A DNA stretch of 64,000 nucleotides from G963674665 sp964609625 (GCA_964609625.1 CAZSRS010000002.1:62001-126000); one strand, 5' to 3'; counted from the first letter of the stretch, positions 9,725 through 18,585 are shown. The notes: generated by a model from the letters alone, not told the origin. Numbers and translations are program-made.

Positions 9725-10914
9725 GTGAAAATCGAATCCATGGCACTGCGCAACTTCAAGCCCTTCAGGGACATGGTTATCAGCGACCTGCCCAGGTTCT
9801 GCGTCTTCGTGGGCGCCAACGGCACGGGGAAAAGCACGCTCTTCAGCATGTTCGGTTTTCTGCGCGACGCCATGACCGGCAACGTGAACACCGCCCTGGC
9901 CAAGCTAGGGGGGGCAGCCGCGGCTTCCATGAGGTCCGCAGCCGCGAGGCCCAAGGCCCCATCGAAGTGGAGCTGAAATTCAGGGACAAACCCGACAGCC
10001 CGTTGATCACGTATTCCCTGAGCATCGGCGAGCACAACGGCCGCGCCCAGGTGGAACGCGAAGTGCTGAAGTACCGGCGGGGCAGCAGCGTCCAGCCCTG
10101 GCACTTCCTGGATTTCTCCAGGGGGCGGGGCATGGCCGTGACCAACGAACTCGATGATATCCGCGACGTCAGCGAATTGCACAGGGAAGAGCAAGCCCTC
10201 AAGGCCCCGGACATCCTGGCGATCAAGGGACTGGCCCAGTTCGAACGCTTTCCCGCCGTGCTCAGCCTGGGCAACCTTATCGAGAACTGGCACATCTCCG
10301 ACCTGCACATCAACCGGGCGCGCTCCGAGCAGGAGGCCGGCTATGCCGAGCACCTCTCCCGCGAAGGCGAAAACTTCTCCCTGGTCATCGAATTCCTTTA
10401 CAACCAGCACCGGGACATCTTCGACAAAATTCTGGCCCTGCCCAAAAGCCGCGTGCCGGGCATCTCCAACGTCGAGTCCAAGATCACCGAAGAGGGCAAG
10501 GTCCTGCTCAAGTTCCAGGACGGCGCCTTCGAGGACCCCTTCCTGGCCCGCCACGTCTCGGACGGCACCATCAAGATGCTGGCCTATCTGACCCTGCTCT
10601 ACGACCCAACCCCGCACCCCCTGCTCTGTGTCGAGGAGACTGAGAACCAGCGCTATCCCAGACTGCTCCGGGAATTGGCCGAGGAATTCCGCGCCTACGC
10701 CCTGCGCGGGGGGCAGGTCTTTGTCTCCACCCACTCCCCTGACTTTCTCAACGCCGCCCGAGTGGAGGAGGTCTACTGGCTGGTGAAGGAGGGCGGCTAC
10801 ACCCAGGTCCGCCGCGCTCGCGACGACGAACAGATCGTGGCCTACATGAACGAGGGAGACCAGATGGACTACCTCTGGGAGCAGGGATTCTTCGAAGGGG
10901 CCGATCCTCGATGA
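9725..10914 (+). pseudogene. AAA-type (RecF/SMC-like) ATPase, frameshifted
   Basis: The N-terminal part begins at GTG 9725 (alternative ATG 9740) with the ATP-binding loop GANGTGKSTLFSMFGFLRDA. It runs to a G7 tract at 9908-9914, where the frame is lost. The rest continues in the next frame from about 9915 (RGFHEVRSREAQGPIEVELK) through LLCVEETENQRYP (Walker B-like) and STHSPDFLNAA (switch-like histidine). One more G would restore KLGGGSRGFHEVRSRE and a protein of about 396 aa. ATPases of this type, paired with DUF4276, occur as two-gene accessory modules thought to act in defence. The break may be real decay, phase variation, or a homopolymer sequencing error. Confidence 0.8.
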
Positions 10915-11163
10915 GCACCCTGGTCTGCCTACTCGAAGAGCCCTCGGCCCGGGAAATGCTCCAGGGAGTTCTGCCCCGGATCCTGCCCATCGGGTGGGAC
11001 GTCCGCTACACCGTGTTTCAGGGGAAGCAGGATATGGAGAAGAATCTGGTTATCAAACTACGCGGCTGTCTCGCGGGACATCGCCCCCCACCTGGAATTG
11101 GAGGGCAACACCTCCCACAGCTTCAACGTCCTGCTCCAGGGCTTGCGCCGCATCATGCAATGA
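10911..11163 (+). pseudogene. DUF4276 family protein remnant with internal deletion
   Basis: It overlaps the ATPase stop by ATGA, as expected for a co-translated partner. The N-terminus (LVCLLEEPSAREMLQGVLP, then a VFQGKQDMEKNLVIKLRG-like stretch) matches DUF4276 proteins of about 200 aa. At about 11060 the sequence jumps, out of frame, to the family's C-terminal end (VSRDIAPHLELEGNTSHSFN, then VLLQGLRRIMQ and stop at 11161). The central part, roughly 100-130 residues, is gone. This cannot be explained by one sequencing error, so the module looks truly inactive. Confidence 0.7.
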
Positions 11164-11330
11164 GCTTCCGCCCCAATCTGGAGATTTTGCCCTGAACATG
11201 CCCCGCTACGGCGGTACGACTGCGCGCCCGCACCCCAGTCACTCCATCGCCTCCTTCCCGACAGGCGAAGAGCCAGGGTTCGTGGTTCTTTTCCGTCGTC
11301 AACGCGAAGACACAGGAAATAATCCCGCCC

Positions 11331-11346
11331 TTTGACCTGAGTCAAA
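11331..11346. promoter_or_regulatory. FNR/CRP-family-like operator
   Basis: Perfect inverted repeat TTTGACCTGAGTCAAA, 64 bases before the cupin start. TTGAC-N4-GTCAA fits the half-sites of FNR-type regulators that answer to oxygen or nitric oxide. The regulator itself is not in the window. Confidence 0.55.
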
Positions 11347-11410
11347 GATATACCAGGAGTTTCATGTAGGATGCTCTCCACAGTCCGAAACAATCCAAGG
11401 AGGAGACGTC

Positions 11411-11728
11411 ATGAAAAAGATCAACCTGTACGAGGTGAACGACTTCCGGGACAACGGCTTCTCCAAGTACCTGGTGCACGATTCCCCCTATTTCAAGATC
11501 CTGAACTTCAACTTCAAGGCGGGGCAGGAACTCCCCGTGCATGCACACGAAATCGAGGGTCAGCTCAGCATCGCCGTCATCGAGGGCCAGGGCCAATTCC
11601 TGGGCAAGAACAACGCGACCCTGCCCGCCAGGGCCGGTGACGTGCTGGTGGCCGACATCGCCGAACCGCACGGTGTCCGGGCCTTGAGCGACATGCGAGT
11701 ACTGGTGACCATCGCTCCGCCGATCTGA
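11411..11728 (+). CDS. Small cupin-domain protein
   Basis: 105 aa, a single cupin barrel. Cupin motif 1 is visible around residues 33-55 (AGQELPVHAHEIEGQLSIAV) and motif 2 near 75-90 (GDVLVADIAEPHGV), giving two histidines and a glutamate in motif 1 and a histidine in motif 2 that could bind a metal. The substrate is unknown. The ATG has AAGGAGGAGACGTC upstream. The FNR-like site in front suggests control by redox or nitrosative state. Confidence 0.8.
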   Translation: MKKINLYEVNDFRDNGFSKYLVHDSPYFKILNFNFKAGQELPVHAHEIEGQLSIAVIEGQGQFLGKNNATLPARAGDVLVADIAEPHGVRALSDMRVLVTIAPPI

Positions 11729-11770
11729 TCGTGTAGAGCACGATCTCCTTGAAAAGGTTACAGTACCCGT

Positions 11771-11856
11771 GCGCACAGGACGTGCGCGCCTGAAGCCAAG
11801 CGGTAGGGAGCATTGGAGAATACCGCGTTTTTCCCAATGCTCCGCCCCTGAAATGC
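11771..11856. repeat. Structured intergenic repeat, copy A
   Basis: About 86 bp. It aligns along nearly its whole length with 51709-51793 read in the opposite direction; shared blocks include GCCCCTGAAATGC, GCATTGG-type arms and GACGTGCGCGCC. In the sense of the flanking genes it starts 43 bases after the cupin stop. It forms a small hairpin GTGCGC/GCGCAC, then a perfect 10-bp stem GGAGCATTGG/CCAATGCTCC (11807-11816 with 11834-11843). A further stem CCCTGAAAT/ATTTCAGGG (11846-11872) extends past the repeat and is not seen in the other copy. Confidence 0.75.
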
Positions 11857-11903
11857 CTGACGTATTTCAGGGCAATATGCTCCAGTCTCCCTCCTCTTCA
11901 CGG

Positions 11904-11940
11904 ACAAGGCCGTGTTGCGTCCGCACGCGGCCTTGTTTCG
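11904..11940 (+). terminator. Probable terminator of the cupin transcript
   Basis: Stem ACAAGGCCG/CGGCCTTGT (11904-11912 with 11928-11936) followed by TTTCG. The U-run is short. The remainder up to plsC shows no gene. Confidence 0.55.
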
Positions 11941-12068
11941 CTTTCGCCCCGGCAATTGATCGCCTTGTTGTTTCAACCTGAAACTTCCCAAGTTTTTACT
12001 TGGCCTTTCACTTCGTTCTGTTTTACATAGCTTCGTTACGAACAGTTCAGCCCTCATTCGGTATTGCG

Positions 12069-12785
12069 ATGCTACGAACCCTATTCTTCTACACAGTTCT
12101 CGTTCCCAGCACCCTTTTTTTCTCGCTGCTGGCCATTTTCTTCGGGTTCTTCAAGAACAAGCGCGCAATCGGCTGGGTGGGCCGCACCTGGAGCCGTTCC
12201 CTGGTCTGGGCCGCGGGACTGCGCCTCCATGTGGAGCTCGGCGCGCTGCCTCCGGGCCAGCAGGTCCTGGTGGTCTCCAACCACCAGAGCCAGTTGGACA
12301 TCCCCCTGCTCTACGTGGCCCTGTCCGACCGCATCCTGAACTTCGTGGCCAAGGAGAGCCTGTTCCGGGTGCCTTTTTTCGGCAAGGCCATGCTCGCGGC
12401 CGGACACGTGCCCATTGACCGCTCCAACCGACGCAAGTCCATGCAGAGCATCGACATGGCCGTGGAGAGCGCAAACTCCGAGCGCACCGTGGTCATCTTT
12501 CCCGAAGGCACACGCTCCCACGACCTCTCCGCGCTACAGGAATTCAAGATCGGCGGTATCATCATCGCGCTCAAGACCGGACTGCCCGTGGCGCCCGTGC
12601 TCATCAGCGGCTCCGGCCGGGTATTGGCCTCGGGCCGCATGATGCTGACTCCCGGCGTCCGTGACGTCCATATCAAGGCCCTGCCCCCCATCGACGTGAG
12701 CGGATACTCCCTCAAGGACCGCGAACGCTTCAAAGAGGATCTGCATACCACAATGAACGCCAGTTATCAGGAGCTGCTCCCATGA
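12069..12785 (+). CDS. plsC: 1-acyl-sn-glycerol-3-phosphate acyltransferase PlsC
   Basis: 238 aa. It acylates lysophosphatidic acid to phosphatidic acid at the inner membrane. An N-terminal hydrophobic segment (LRTLFFYTVLVPSTLFFSLL) anchors it. The catalytic HX4D motif is NHQSQLD with His72, and FPEGTRS is the acceptor-binding motif. I chose the ATG at 12069 because the membrane segment starts right there; an in-frame TTG at 12000 would add 23 residues without family character. Its stop overlaps the RNase J start (ATGA). Confidence 0.9.
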   Translation: MLRTLFFYTVLVPSTLFFSLLAIFFGFFKNKRAIGWVGRTWSRSLVWAAGLRLHVELGALPPGQQVLVVSNHQSQLDIPLLYVALSDRILNFVAKESLFRVPFFGKAMLAAGHVPIDRSNRRKSMQSIDMAVESANSERTVVIFPEGTRSHDLSALQEFKIGGIIIALKTGLPVAPVLISGSGRVLASGRMMLTPGVRDVHIKALPPIDVSGYSLKDRERFKEDLHTTMNASYQELLP

Positions 12786-14440
12786 CCGCCCCGGCCAAGT
12801 CACTGACCATCACACCCTTGGGAGGGCTGGGGGAAATCGGGATGAACTGCTTGCTCATCCACACCCCACGCGAGATGATCGTCATCGACTGCGGACTCAT
12901 GTTCCCAGACGACTACCTCCTGGGGATCGACATCGTCATCCCCCGCTTCGATTTCATCCTGGCCCACAAGAACATTCTCAAGGGCATCATCCTTACCCAC
13001 GGGCACGAGGACCACATCGGCGCCCTGCCATGGCTCATGCCCTATGTCAAAGTACCGGTCTACGGCTCCAAATTCACCCTGGCCCTGGTGGCCAACCGCC
13101 TCAGGGAGCACGATCTGGAGCGCCACACCGATCTGCGCGAGGTCAGGCCCGGCGAAAGGCTGGCCTTCGACGACTTGGCCGTAAACTTCTTCCAGGTCTG
13201 CCACTCCATCATCGAAGGCTTCGGCCTGGGCATCGAAACTCCTTTGGGGCGCATCGTGCACTCCGGCGATTTCAAGCTCGACCCCGCGCCCCTGGGCCGG
13301 AACTTCACCGATCTCGACGCCTTCAGGCGCTTTTCCGAACCCGGCGTGCTGTTGCTGTTCTCGGACTCCACCAACGTGGAGCGCGAAGGCTCCTCCATCA
13401 CCGAGCGCGAAATCATGGCCACCCTGCTGGAGCTGTTCACCAAGGCCGAGGGCCGGGTCCTGGTCACCCTCTTCTCCAGCCACATCCAGCGCATCCAGGA
13501 GGTCTTCGACCTGGCCCACGAGACGGGCCGCAAGGTTGCTGTCAACGGCCGGAGTCTGCTGACCAACATCGAGACCGCCAGGGACCTCGGCTTCCTGCGC
13601 ATCCCGCCTGACACCTACGTTGAGATCGAGGAACTGCGGAACCTGCCGGACAAGCGCGTGGTGCTCCTGGTCACCGGCTCCCAGGGCGAGCCCCTCTCGG
13701 TGCTGGCGCGCATCGCCAACAACGAGCACCGCACTCTGCACATCCACCCCGGCGACACCGTGATCCTTTCCTCGCGCTTCATCCCCGGCAACGTGCGCGC
13801 CATCACCAAGGTCATCAACAACCTCTACCGCCTGGGCGCCGAGGTACTCTACGAGCGGGTGCAGGCCATCCACGCCTCGGGCCACGCATACAAGGAAGAG
13901 CTTCGCACCATGCTGCACACGGTGAAGCCCAAGTATTTCGTTCCCGTGCACGGCGAGTACCGCCACTTGGTCAAGCACAAACGCCTGGCCATCGAGTGCG
14001 GCGTGGCGCCGGAGCGCGCCTTTGTCCTGGAAAACGGCGACCCCCTGACCCTCCTGGAGCAGGGCATCCGACTGGAAGACAAGATACCGGTGGACTCCAT
14101 CTACGTGGACGGCAAGGGCGTGGGCGACGTGGGGCACACCGTGCTCAAGGAGCGCCAGCTCCTAGGCGGCGGTGGCCTGGTGGTGGCCACCCTGGTCATT
14201 GCCGAGGAAAGCTGGGAAATCCTCCTCGGCCCCGAGGTGCAATCCAAGGGCTTTGTCTTCGAGCAGCACTATTCCCACTACCTGGAAGACGCCAAGTGCA
14301 TCATCCTGGATATCTTCGAGAACATCCCCCCCGGCGAGGACAACAAGTTGCGTGAACGCATCCGCTCCTCCTTGCGCCGCTTCTTCCGCAAGGTCCTGGA
14401 GCGCGACCCGGTGGTGCTGCCCCTGGTGATGGTGGTGTAG
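12782..14440 (+). CDS. rnj: Ribonuclease J
   Basis: 552 aa, family length. It is a metallo-beta-lactamase/beta-CASP exo- and endoribonuclease for mRNA turnover and rRNA maturation. The zinc motif THGHEDHIGALPW begins at about His73. Other metal ligands sit in HSGDFKLD and in PVHGEYRH; the beta-CASP region contains SGSQGE-like GSQGEPLSVLARIA and SGHAYKEE. The ATG overlaps the plsC stop, so the two genes are translationally coupled although functionally distinct. Confidence 0.93.
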   Translation: MTAPAKSLTITPLGGLGEIGMNCLLIHTPREMIVIDCGLMFPDDYLLGIDIVIPRFDFILAHKNILKGIILTHGHEDHIGALPWLMPYVKVPVYGSKFTLALVANRLREHDLERHTDLREVRPGERLAFDDLAVNFFQVCHSIIEGFGLGIETPLGRIVHSGDFKLDPAPLGRNFTDLDAFRRFSEPGVLLLFSDSTNVEREGSSITEREIMATLLELFTKAEGRVLVTLFSSHIQRIQEVFDLAHETGRKVAVNGRSLLTNIETARDLGFLRIPPDTYVEIEELRNLPDKRVVLLVTGSQGEPLSVLARIANNEHRTLHIHPGDTVILSSRFIPGNVRAITKVINNLYRLGAEVLYERVQAIHASGHAYKEELRTMLHTVKPKYFVPVHGEYRHLVKHKRLAIECGVAPERAFVLENGDPLTLLEQGIRLEDKIPVDSIYVDGKGVGDVGHTVLKERQLLGGGGLVVATLVIAEESWEILLGPEVQSKGFVFEQHYSHYLEDAKCIILDIFENIPPGEDNKLRERIRSSLRRFFRKVLERDPVVLPLVMVV

Positions 14441-14456
14441 GAGAGAGACAAGATCG

Positions 14457-14683
14457 TCAGCCGCGGTTTGCCAGGAACTCCTCGATGCTCAAGTGGATGT
14501 CCTTTGCTATCTGTCGCGGGAGAACGGCGAGATGTCCCTGCCGGAATGGAAAGAGACGGTGGTGGTCCGCCCATCCGGATGGCGAAACAGCTTGTGGCTT
14601 CCCCGTTGGCGGGGTTCCACGAACCCGAGACGCAGCAGAATCCCCACTACTTCCGCAGACTTGAGAACCTGAAGGCGCCCCAT
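14457..14683 (-). pseudogene. hicA: HicA mRNA interferase toxin, frameshifted
   Basis: It starts at ATG 14683, two bases after the hicB stop. Residues 1-52 show a typical HicA, with GFVEPRQRGSHKLFRHPDG containing the active-site histidine region. Near 14525 the frame is lost and the original frame stops six codons later (TAG at 14507). The missing tail, LPRQIAKDIHLSIEEFL, lies intact in the neighbouring frame to a TGA at 14457. One inserted base would give a normal HicA of about 75 aa. HicA normally binds and cleaves mRNA; this copy is probably inactive. Confidence 0.75.
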
Positions 14684-14685
14684 GG

Positions 14686-14895
14686 TCAGGCAATAGCGAC
14701 CGTCTGGGTGCCGATGAACTCGCCTTCGAGCCGTGGCTCCTCGTCCTCGAGCAGAAGGGAAATGACCTCTCGCAGGTTGCCCCGCAAGGCGTCCAGCGTC
14801 TCCCCCTGAGTATGGGCGCCAGGAAAGCCCGGCACATACCCCACGTACAGCCCTGTCTGTGGGCATCGTTCCACCACTGCCGTATATGTCCGCAT
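14686..14895 (-). CDS. hicB: HicB-family antitoxin
   Basis: 69 aa. Start at ATG 14895 with AGAGG upstream, giving MRTYTAVVERCPQTGLYVGY. The partial RNase-H-like fold signature, GLYVGYVPGFPGAHTQGETL then EAL-like DALRGNLREVISLLLEDEEP, is typical of short HicB proteins lacking a separate DNA-binding domain. It precedes hicA, the reversed gene order seen in many hicBA loci. It looks intact, so it may persist as an orphan antitoxin beside a broken toxin. Confidence 0.85.
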   Translation of the reverse strand: MRTYTAVVERCPQTGLYVGYVPGFPGAHTQGETLDALRGNLREVISLLLEDEEPRLEGEFIGTQTVAIA

Positions 14896-14959
14896 CACGA
14901 CCTCTTTTGTTGGAACACAAAACATGAAACCGCCCCGCATGCCCGACACAGCTGCTCAA

Positions 14960-14987
14960 GCACCGCATCACGGGGCACTGCATCACG
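14960..14987. promoter_or_regulatory. Direct repeats upstream of hicB, possible operator
   Basis: GCACCGCATCACG (14960-14972) and GCACTGCATCACG (14975-14987) repeat at a 15-bp offset, about 65 bases before the hicB start. A palindrome AGCACCGGTGCT lies further out at 15031-15042. Toxin-antitoxin operons are usually autoregulated at such sites. The remaining gap to 15252 shows no gene. Confidence 0.35.
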
Positions 14988-15252
14988 CGACGCTGCCCGC
15001 CCATGCTGAGCAGTGCAAATATTCACCCGGAGCACCGGTGCTGTCCATTGTACTTCCCGGCAAAGCCGCCGCTGCCATCACCCCACCCACGAAATCTTCC
15101 CCACCGGGATTGGCAGGGACACCCTGAAATGCTAACAACTAGTGCACGGAACGCGAACAGCCTCTCAAAGAGACCCTCGCGCTCGTGTCGAACCGAGAGG
15201 AAGGGTCTGGGCGGTTTTCCAACACACCGCACGGGATCAGGGGGAAGTTCGG

Positions 15253-17466
15253 TTGAAGACGTGCCACACGCGGCATATCCTGGGGCAATTCTTCCTTTGT
15301 CTCCTGTTGCTCGGCATCGCCCTGCCCGATGCCTGGGGCCTATCCGCCCCACCGCCTGCCCTGGATATTCACCTGGACTCAGACGAAAAGGCTTGGCTCG
15401 CGCAACACCCCGTAGTCAGGGTCGGCGGCCCCAAGGCCTTCCCGCCCTTCGCCTTCTTCGACCAGCAGGGGCGAGCCCAGGGCATGGCCTTCGATTATCT
15501 CCGGCTCATATTCGCGGCCCTCGGGCTCGAACCACTGGTGGAATCCAACCTCCCCTGGCCACAGGTACTGGAAAGGACCAAGACAAGGGAACTCGACGTC
15601 ATCGCCTGTGCCGCATGGACAGAAGAGCGGGAGGAGTACCTGCTGTTCTCCACCCCCTTCCTGTCCTTCCCGCTGGTGATCGTCAGCCGCAAGGACACAC
15701 CCTTCATCGGCGGCCTGGGGGACCTGCACGGCAGAACCGTGGCTCTGGTCCGGGACAACGTCACCCAACAATGGCTGGAGCGCGATGGGGTCTCTGTCAT
15801 CCCCCACCTTGTGGGCACCCCCCTGGAGGCGCTCCAGGCAGTCTCCCTGGGGCAGGCCGATGTATGTATCGAAAACCTGGCCGCGGCAACCTACCTGATC
15901 GAAAAGCACGGCCTGGCCAATCTGAAGGTCGCCGCGCCCACGTCCTACGGCAATTACGAGCTGCACATGGCCGTGCGCGATGACTGGCCCGAACTGGCCG
16001 CCATCCTGGACAAAGCCCTCGTCTCCCTCACCCTGGAGCAACACGCCGCCATTCGCAACAAATGGCTCTCCCTGCGCTACGAGTACGGCCTTAAGCCCAC
16101 GGACGTCTGGAAGTGGGTGCTCCTGGCCCTGTTTCCCGCGCTCCTCGCCCTGACCGTGATCCTGTACTGGAACCAGCGGCTCCGGCAAGAGATTGCCCAA
16201 CGACAACAGGCCGAGAGCTTCTTGCAGGACATCATCGACAAGAACCCCCTGTCCATCCAGGTTGTGGACAAGGACGGCCACACTCTGCAGGTGAACGCCG
16301 CCCTCTTCCGGTTGTTCGGCTCCACTCCCCCGCGGGACTACTCGGTCTTCAACGATCCCCTCGCGCGGAAGCAAGGATTACAGTCCTTTTTCGAACGCGC
16401 CCGCGCCGGCGAGGTGGTCTATCTGCCGGACATGGCCTATAACGCCCACAAGCTGCGACCGGATCTGCCCTCCAAGCAGGTCTGGATCAGGGTGGTCATC
16501 TTCCCTCTGCTCGGCGGTACCGGGCAACCCGAACGCTTCGTCCTGATGCACGAGGACATCACCGACCGCAAGCTGGCCGAAGAAGCCTTGCGTCAGGCCA
16601 AGAGCGAGCTTGAACAACGGGTTGCCGAACGCACCAGGGAACTGAACGAAGCCAACCTGCAACTGCGGAAACTCGACGAACTCAAGAGCACGTTCATCTC
16701 CCTGGTCTCCCACGAACTCCGCACTCCCCTCACCTCCATACTCGGCTTTGCCAAGCTCTCCAGGAAGAGCATAGCGAGGCACTTTCTGCCCCTGGCCGAA
16801 GAGGACGCGGACTTGCTCAGGCGCGCGGCCCTGGTGCTGGACAACCTCAAGGTCATCGAGAGTGAAGGTGCCAGGCTGGCCAGACTGATCAACCAGCTGT
16901 TGGACATCAACAAGATCGAGTCCGGAAAGAGCGAATGGTACGACGTGGAGATGGATCTTGCCGAAGAGGCGCGCGCCGCGGTCGCGATCCTGCAGGCCGA
17001 AATCTCGGAGAACCCCGAGATCCTGGTGGAACTCGACCTGGATCCCGCAACGCCGCCCATAGTTGCCGACCGCGACCGCATCCGCCAAGTCTTCCTCAAC
17101 CTGCTGTCCAACGCCCTGAAGTTCACACCCAGCGGCTTCATCCGCGTCTCCGTGGCACCCCGTCCACAAGGGGGGGTGGAGGCGCGCATCCAGGACAGCG
17201 GCGTGGGCATTCCCGAATCCGAACTTGAGCACGTCTTCGACCAGTTCCACCAGGTGCCCTTCCCAGGCCTTGACGGCGCCATAAGCAGGGGCACGGGTCT
17301 CGGCCTGGCCATCTGCCGCCAGATCGTGGAGTACTACGGCGGAACAATCTGGGCCGAATCCACCCTGGGGCAAGGCGCCACCTTCATCTTCACCCTGCCC
17401 CGGCACGCGCGGGAAAGCCGGGGCGAAAACAGCGATATTCCGGTAGACTCCAGCGGGGCTTCCTGA
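15253..17466 (+). CDS. Sensor histidine kinase with periplasmic solute-binding domain and PAS domain
   Basis: 737 aa from TTG 15253, chosen because GGGGAAG precedes it and a signal sequence (FFLCLLLLGIALPDAWG) follows at once; an in-frame GTG at 15142 would add 37 odd residues. Order: signal peptide; bacterial extracellular solute-binding family 3 domain (about 45-270); membrane segment VLLALFPALLALTVILYW; PAS (about 320-440); coiled coil; HisKA with the phospho-acceptor His487 in SHELRTPLTSILGF; HATPase_c with N-box NLLSNALKF (about 616), then DSGVGIPESE and GTGLGLAICRQIVE. It should sense a small periplasmic ligand, perhaps an amino acid. No response regulator is adjacent, so the partner is unknown. 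Confidence 0.88.
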   Translation: MKTCHTRHILGQFFLCLLLLGIALPDAWGLSAPPPALDIHLDSDEKAWLAQHPVVRVGGPKAFPPFAFFDQQGRAQGMAFDYLRLIFAALGLEPLVESNLPWPQVLERTKTRELDVIACAAWTEEREEYLLFSTPFLSFPLVIVSRKDTPFIGGLGDLHGRTVALVRDNVTQQWLERDGVSVIPHLVGTPLEALQAVSLGQADVCIENLAAATYLIEKHGLANLKVAAPTSYGNYELHMAVRDDWPELAAILDKALVSLTLEQHAAIRNKWLSLRYEYGLKPTDVWKWVLLALFPALLALTVILYWNQRLRQEIAQRQQAESFLQDIIDKNPLSIQVVDKDGHTLQVNAALFRLFGSTPPRDYSVFNDPLARKQGLQSFFERARAGEVVYLPDMAYNAHKLRPDLPSKQVWIRVVIFPLLGGTGQPERFVLMHEDITDRKLAEEALRQAKSELEQRVAERTRELNEANLQLRKLDELKSTFISLVSHELRTPLTSILGFAKLSRKSIARHFLPLAEEDADLLRRAALVLDNLKVIESEGARLARLINQLLDINKIESGKSEWYDVEMDLAEEARAAVAILQAEISENPEILVELDLDPATPPIVADRDRIRQVFLNLLSNALKFTPSGFIRVSVAPRPQGGVEARIQDSGVGIPESELEHVFDQFHQVPFPGLDGAISRGTGLGLAICRQIVEYYGGTIWAESTLGQGATFIFTLPRHARESRGENSDIPVDSSGAS

Positions 17467-17496
17467 CAACTTCGGGGGGCGCTGCCTTGCACCTGC

Positions 17497-18585
17497 TCAG
17501 GCAGCCTCCCTGCTCGCAGCCTCTCGCGTTACCATTTCCGGCAGCAGAGCCAAAAAGTTGCCCATGGCCACCTTCCGGGCCGCAGCGGGCTCCAGTGCGT
17601 CCAGCAAGGTGTAGTACTTGACCACGTTCGCGCGGTACGTGGCGAAGTGTCCGATATTGTCCGTACCGATCATGAAACGGTCCTGGAAATCACGCACCAG
17701 CGCCAGCCATTCGGGCCGCACCGCCCCCCCACCTTTGGCCAGGACATAATTCTCGAACACGAGCCAAGAGAGGTCCATGTGCAGGTTGGCGTGCTTCTCC
17801 AGCATGGAGCGCAGCAGCTTCGTATACTCGAGCTGGTCCAGGTCCAGATAGCGCGAAAGCCCGGCATGCGCCCAGATGAAGGTGGTCGTGGGATGGTTGC
17901 TCACGGCCTCCTGAACCTCGTGCATATAGATGGGCCTGTCCATCTTGAACCGGGATGTGGCGTTGCTGTGCATGCATACCGGCATGCGCCGCTCGGCAGC
18001 CAGTTCATAGATGGCCTGCATGGCCGGATGGTTGACCCGGGCGGTCTCGCCATAGGTCAGGTTGGTCAGGTCATCGCGATGGCCGAAGACCTCGCCGATG
18101 CCCTGCCAGACGTCCGGGTACTCCTCGAGCATCCGCTTGACGTGCAACACCGCATGCTTGTCCGTGGCGTTGATGCCGCAGATGAAGGGATGGAAACGCT
18201 TCCTGTCCTGAGGCGAAAGCTCCTCGTAGCGCCGGGCCACGATGAAGTCCGTGGCCGTGTACCAATAGGTGCGGCCGTTGTCGTCCAGGTAGTAGCTGGG
18301 CTCCTCGGGCTCCGCCGCATCCCACTTCTTGGTCAGCGGCATGCCGGAAAACATGATGTGCTCCACCCCGGAAGCGTCCATGGCCTGCAACAGCGCATGC
18401 ATGCCTTCGGTCTGCTGCACGAAATCAAGATAATGGAAATGGCAGTCCGCCACTGTGTAGCGCAACGGCTCCTGTGTCTCCCCGGCGATGGCGCGGGCCA
18501 TGGCCAGATGCGGACTGGCCAATGACCGCGCGCCGCAGGCCAGAGCCCCGGCGGATGCCAGCTTGAGAAACGATCTGCGATTCAT
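17497..18585 (-). CDS. Tat-exported amidohydrolase-family protein
   Basis: 362 aa. The N-terminus MNRRSFLKLASAGALACGAR is a twin-arginine signal, so the folded protein is exported to the periplasm. The mature part begins with the amidohydrolase metal motif DCHFHYLDF (HxH type, about residue 48). Later it has VCMHSNATSRF, IWAHAGLSRYLDL (metal histidine) and GTDNIGHFATY (metal aspartate), a TIM-barrel amidohydrolase_2 pattern. The substrate is unknown. Its start overlaps the stop of the upstream DUF6504 gene. Confidence 0.85.
   Translation of the reverse strand: MNRRSFLKLASAGALACGARSLASPHLAMARAIAGETQEPLRYTVADCHFHYLDFVQQTEGMHALLQAMDASGVEHIMFSGMPLTKKWDAAEPEEPSYYLDDNGRTYWYTATDFIVARRYEELSPQDRKRFHPFICGINATDKHAVLHVKRMLEEYPDVWQGIGEVFGHRDDLTNLTYGETARVNHPAMQAIYELAAERRMPVCMHSNATSRFKMDRPIYMHEVQEAVSNHPTTTFIWAHAGLSRYLDLDQLEYTKLLRSMLEKHANLHMDLSWLVFENYVLAKGGGAVRPEWLALVRDFQDRFMIGTDNIGHFATYRANVVKYYTLLDALEPAAARKVAMGNFLALLPEMVTREAASREAA

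Noticed and set aside
9980..10914. Second half of the ATPase as a separate gene
   Set aside because: It lacks a start signal and a P-loop; it joins the upstream frame exactly at the G tract.
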